From positions 1 to 33,090 of the forward strand of contig JBFMAV010000048.1 in the NCBI GenBank assembly GCA_040755535.1: a DNA stretch of 33,090 nucleotides. Direction: 5' to 3'. Made by a program: the position numbers and the translations under genes. This DNA is from Aquabacter sp040755535 (GTDB lineage Bacteria > Pseudomonadota > Alphaproteobacteria > Rhizobiales > Xanthobacteraceae). The notes beneath the pieces were generated by a model. It was not told where the DNA came from. It saw nothing but the letters and a program-made list of their open reading frames with translations, and searched no databases. Of this stretch, positions 30,811 to 33,090 are shown one piece after another. Positions within the stretch are counted from its first letter, which is position 1, and each line of letters starts with the position of its first letter.

Positions 30811-32088
30811 ATGACGCGCGGTGTATTCAGGTATCTCGTAGCCCCGCTCGTCTGCGTGGGGCTCCTGTCGGGCTGTCGTTTCGATATGTTCGACCGACGG
30901 GAGCCCTGGCGCGCCGAAGCGGAGCAGAAATGCATCGCCGAACGCGGCGTGACCGTCTCCGCTTATGTGGAACCCGTCAGTGCCATCAATCGCGGCGTGT
31001 GCGGCATGGAGCAGCCGTTCCGCGTGACCGCGCTTGGCGAGGGGACGGTGGAAGTGAGCCCCCGGGCCACCCTCGCCTGTCCCATGATCCGCGATCTCAA
31101 TGTCTGGCTGGAAAATGTGGTGCAGCCGGCCGCCCTGGCCTGGATGGGCCAGCCGGTGGTGGGCATCAAGCAGATGTCTTCCTATTCCTGTCGCGGCATG
31201 AACGGAAATCCCTCGGCGAGGATTTCCGAGCACGCCTTTGGCAATGCGCTGGACATCGGATCCTTCACTTTCGCGGACGGCCGGACCATCACCATAAAAG
31301 ACAATTGGCGCGGCCCGCAGGAGGCGCGCGGCTTCCTCTTGCAGATACAGGCGGGCGCCTGCGAGGTGTTCACCACCACGCTCGCGCCGGGCTCCAACAT
31401 CTTTCACTACGACCATATTCATGTGGACCTGATGCGGCGCGCCAATCGGCCCATCATCTGTCAGCCCGCGCCCAAGCCCATGCCGCCGCCCGTTCTCATG
31501 GCGCGTCAGCCGGGCGGGGGTATGCAGGGGGGATATCCGCCCGGCATCGCGCCGCCGTCCGGGCCTGCGCCGCTGCCCGCCATCGCGCCGCCCTCGGGGC
31601 CAGGACCGCTCATGGGACAGCGGCCGGAGCCGGCGCGCGCGCCGGCAAACGAACCCATGGGCTCGCCCATGGACATCATGCCTCATCCCGAAAGCGGGCC
31701 GGACGACAGCGAGGAGGCCCCGGTGCCCGGCGCCCCGCAGGAGGCTCCGGTCTATCAACCGCCCCAGGCCGCGGCGCCGCCTTATGCCGGCGGGCCGTCT
31801 TATGCGCCGCCGCGCGCCTATCCGCCTTCCGGCGACCCGAACCAGCCGGTCTTGATGCCGCCCGGCGCCGTGCCCCAGCCCAGTGTCCTGCGCCCTCCCG
31901 GTCCCATGTCCTCGGTTCCGCCGGGATGGAATGTCGGGCCTGCGCCCGCGCGCTCCTATGCCGGGGAGACCGCGGGGGCCGTCGGCCCCTTCGCCACGGG
32001 CTCCATCGGCGGGCGGAAATATTACAGCGTGCCCGTTCCCCAGCCCTCGCCCATCCCGCTGCCGGCCGCCGAGCCGGGCGCGGACTGA
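30811..32088 (+). CDS. Extensin-like C-terminal domain lipoprotein (M15-like metallopeptidase fold)
   Basis: The product (425 aa) has a lipoprotein signal with lipobox LSGC (Cys22). The Extensin_C domain spans about 33-218. Its motif SEHAFGNALDIGSF holds His141 and Asp148, and HYDHIHVDLMRR holds His204, the zinc-site pattern of M15/LAS peptidoglycan endopeptidases, so a role in peptidoglycan cross-link hydrolysis is inferred. The remaining 205 residues are Pro/Gly/Ala-rich and of low complexity, with repeats such as IAPPSGPAPL and IAPPSGPGPL, which may reach through the wall or bind other envelope parts. Several Cys pairs (about 41/64 and 90/127) could form disulphides. The plus-strand start at 30811 gives a proper signal peptide. 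It is a single gene between tRNA-Val (divergent) and the EamA transporter. Confidence 0.9.
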   Translation: MTRGVFRYLVAPLVCVGLLSGCRFDMFDRREPWRAEAEQKCIAERGVTVSAYVEPVSAINRGVCGMEQPFRVTALGEGTVEVSPRATLACPMIRDLNVWLENVVQPAALAWMGQPVVGIKQMSSYSCRGMNGNPSARISEHAFGNALDIGSFTFADGRTITIKDNWRGPQEARGFLLQIQAGACEVFTTTLAPGSNIFHYDHIHVDLMRRANRPIICQPAPKPMPPPVLMARQPGGGMQGGYPPGIAPPSGPAPLPAIAPPSGPGPLMGQRPEPARAPANEPMGSPMDIMPHPESGPDDSEEAPVPGAPQEAPVYQPPQAAAPPYAGGPSYAPPRAYPPSGDPNQPVLMPPGAVPQPSVLRPPGPMSSVPPGWNVGPAPARSYAGETAGAVGPFATGSIGGRKYYSVPVPQPSPIPLPAAEPGAD

Positions 32089-32239
32089 GTCGCTCCGCCC
32101 TTGGGCTTTTGGCAGGACGGGGCTGAGCATTGCGCGATCCATCGCGTGGGCTGATGGGTGGGTTCAGCGAATGTCGTTTGTGGCGCGGGGCTGCGATCCT
32201 TATCAGAAGGGCTCCGCGTTTCCGGTCTGGATACCCTCA

Positions 32240-33090
32240 ATGGCGCCCCGGCATATCGCCCTTGCCGTCCTTGCGACGGCGATCTGGGGCTTCAATTTCG
32301 TCGTGGTCCGCTATGGGCTCGACCATTATCCCCCGCTGCTGCTGACCGCGCTGCGCTTTGCCCTGGCGGCGTTGCCCGCGCTTGTCATTCCGCGCCCGCG
32401 CCTCCCGTTCGGCCAGCTCGTGGCCATGGGCGCGGTGTGGTTCCTGGCCCAATTCGCCTTCCTGTTCCTGGCCATCGACAATGGCATGCCGCCGGGCCTT
32501 GCCTCCCTGACCATGCAGGCGCAGGCCTTCTTCACCCTTCCGGTCGCATTCCTGGTTCTGGGCGAGCGGCCGAGCGGGCGCCAGATGATCGGCTCCGCCG
32601 TCGCCCTGTGCGGGCTGGGCCTGATCGCCGCCAGCGTCGGGGGCGACATGACCCATCTGGGCCTCTTGCTTGCGCTGATGGGGGCATTCAGCTGGTCCTG
32701 CGGCAATGTCATGGTGCGCCGCGCGCCGCCCGTGGACATGTTCGCGCTGATCGTCTGGCTGAGCCTCGTTCCGCCGCTCCCCGCCTTCGCCCTCTCGCTC
32801 TGGATGGAAGGATGGCCCGCCATCCGCGATGCGCTGCTCGACCCGACGGCGGTGGGGCTCGGGACGTTGGCCTATCAGGTGGTGGGCGGCACCTTCCTCG
32901 GTTTCGGCATCTGGGGCCTTTTGCTGAAGCGATATCCCGCAGGCCTCGTCGCGCCGTTCTCGCTCCTGGTGCCGATCTCCGGGACGCTGTCGGCCGCCCT
33001 TGTCTTGGGCGAGCGGTTTCCCCCGCTGCGCTTCGCGGGCATGGCGCTGATCCTGGCGGGATTGCTGGTGATTGCCCTGCCGCGCATCGG
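32240..33090 (+). CDS. EamA/DMT-family transporter, cut by the window edge
   Basis: The visible 283 residues contain about ten hydrophobic helices in two repeats. The first begins HIALAVLATAIWGFNFVVVRYGL, the family-typical motif. The second half has LALMGAFSWSCGNVMVRRA and a last helix FAGMALILAGLLVIAL. EamA transporters usually export amino acids or metabolites; this substrate is unknown. The reading frame is still open at 33090, so the C-terminus is missing, though the usual length of about 290-300 aa means only a short end is lost. The ATG at 32240 opens directly before the first helix; ATG at 32171 is in frame and would add 23 residues, but the first helix favours 32240. Confidence 0.85.
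   Translation, partial: MAPRHIALAVLATAIWGFNFVVVRYGLDHYPPLLLTALRFALAALPALVIPRPRLPFGQLVAMGAVWFLAQFAFLFLAIDNGMPPGLASLTMQAQAFFTLPVAFLVLGERPSGRQMIGSAVALCGLGLIAASVGGDMTHLGLLLALMGAFSWSCGNVMVRRAPPVDMFALIVWLSLVPPLPAFALSLWMEGWPAIRDALLDPTAVGLGTLAYQVVGGTFLGFGIWGLLLKRYPAGLVAPFSLLVPISGTLSAALVLGERFPPLRFAGMALILAGLLVIALPRI

Noticed and set aside
31500..31620. DNA tandem repeats in the Pro-rich tail of the extensin-like gene
   Set aside because: The repetition is at the protein level with diverged codons; it is low-complexity coding sequence rather than a mobile or regulatory repeat.
32095..32116. CGCCCTTGGGCTTTT after the extensin-like gene as a terminator
   Set aside because: The GCCC/GGGC arms leave only a 2-nt loop; a 3-bp stem with four-base loop is too weak to call.

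Overview
The window is about 33 kb of GC-rich, gene-dense chromosome. Its gene content and order point to an alphaproteobacterium of the Hyphomicrobiales, probably near the Xanthobacteraceae (Azorhizobium/Xanthobacter type); that placement is inference from gene order and protein character, not from a search. Supporting marks are a CpdR regulator beside an N-formylglutamate amidohydrolase, RpoH next to RluD, a separate F0 ATP synthase operon containing a b' subunit, and an FeS-type (PhrB-like) photolyase.

Layout. 1-242: a likely small RNA with an intrinsic terminator, then a 13-bp inverted repeat. 243-1673: divergent amidohydrolase and cpdR. 1727-3806: rpoH and rluD on the minus strand; rluD shares overlapping start codons with a small membrane-protein gene on the plus strand. 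4209-6644: a DNA-repair operon of a short-chain dehydrogenase-like protein without the catalytic tyrosine, a DUF2256 zinc-ribbon protein and an FeS photolyase. 6654-8261 (minus): a CnoX/YbbN chaperedoxin and a Lon N-domain protein. 8533-11985: smc. 12145-14928: atpI-atpB-atpE-atpF'-atpF behind a strong sigma70-type promoter. 15132-16373: an exported DUF459/SGNH-like protein. 16587-22363: htpX, rsmB, a heparinase II/III-like protein and purH. 22508-25174: a Pat/PatZ-type acyl-CoA synthetase-GNAT fusion. 25225-26589 (minus): an IsdG-type haem monooxygenase directly abutting ferrochelatase. 26709-27548: a classical SDR. 27615-30494: a large sedolisin (S53) protease with a C-terminal DUF4114-like calcium-binding domain. 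30564-30638 (minus): tRNA-Val(GAC). 30811-32088: an extensin-like lipoprotein. 32240 to the right edge: an EamA-family transporter, cut by the window.

How it fits together. Most of the window is core housekeeping: heat shock and protein quality control (RpoH, HtpX, CnoX, a Lon-like domain protein, CpdR), energy (F0), chromosome segregation (SMC), rRNA modification (RluD, RsmB), purine and haem synthesis. Two sites resemble RpoH-type promoters, ahead of htpX and ahead of cnoX, which would tie these loci to the rpoH gene in the same window. The clearest accessory gene is the sedolisin-DUF4114 protein.

I see no CRISPR array, insertion sequence, prophage or classical defence island. The most interesting items are the sedolisin fusion, the IsdG-HemH couple with an operator-like promoter, the tyrosine-less SDR in the photolyase operon, the apparently inactive DUF459 protein, the candidate sRNA and the two RpoH-like promoters.
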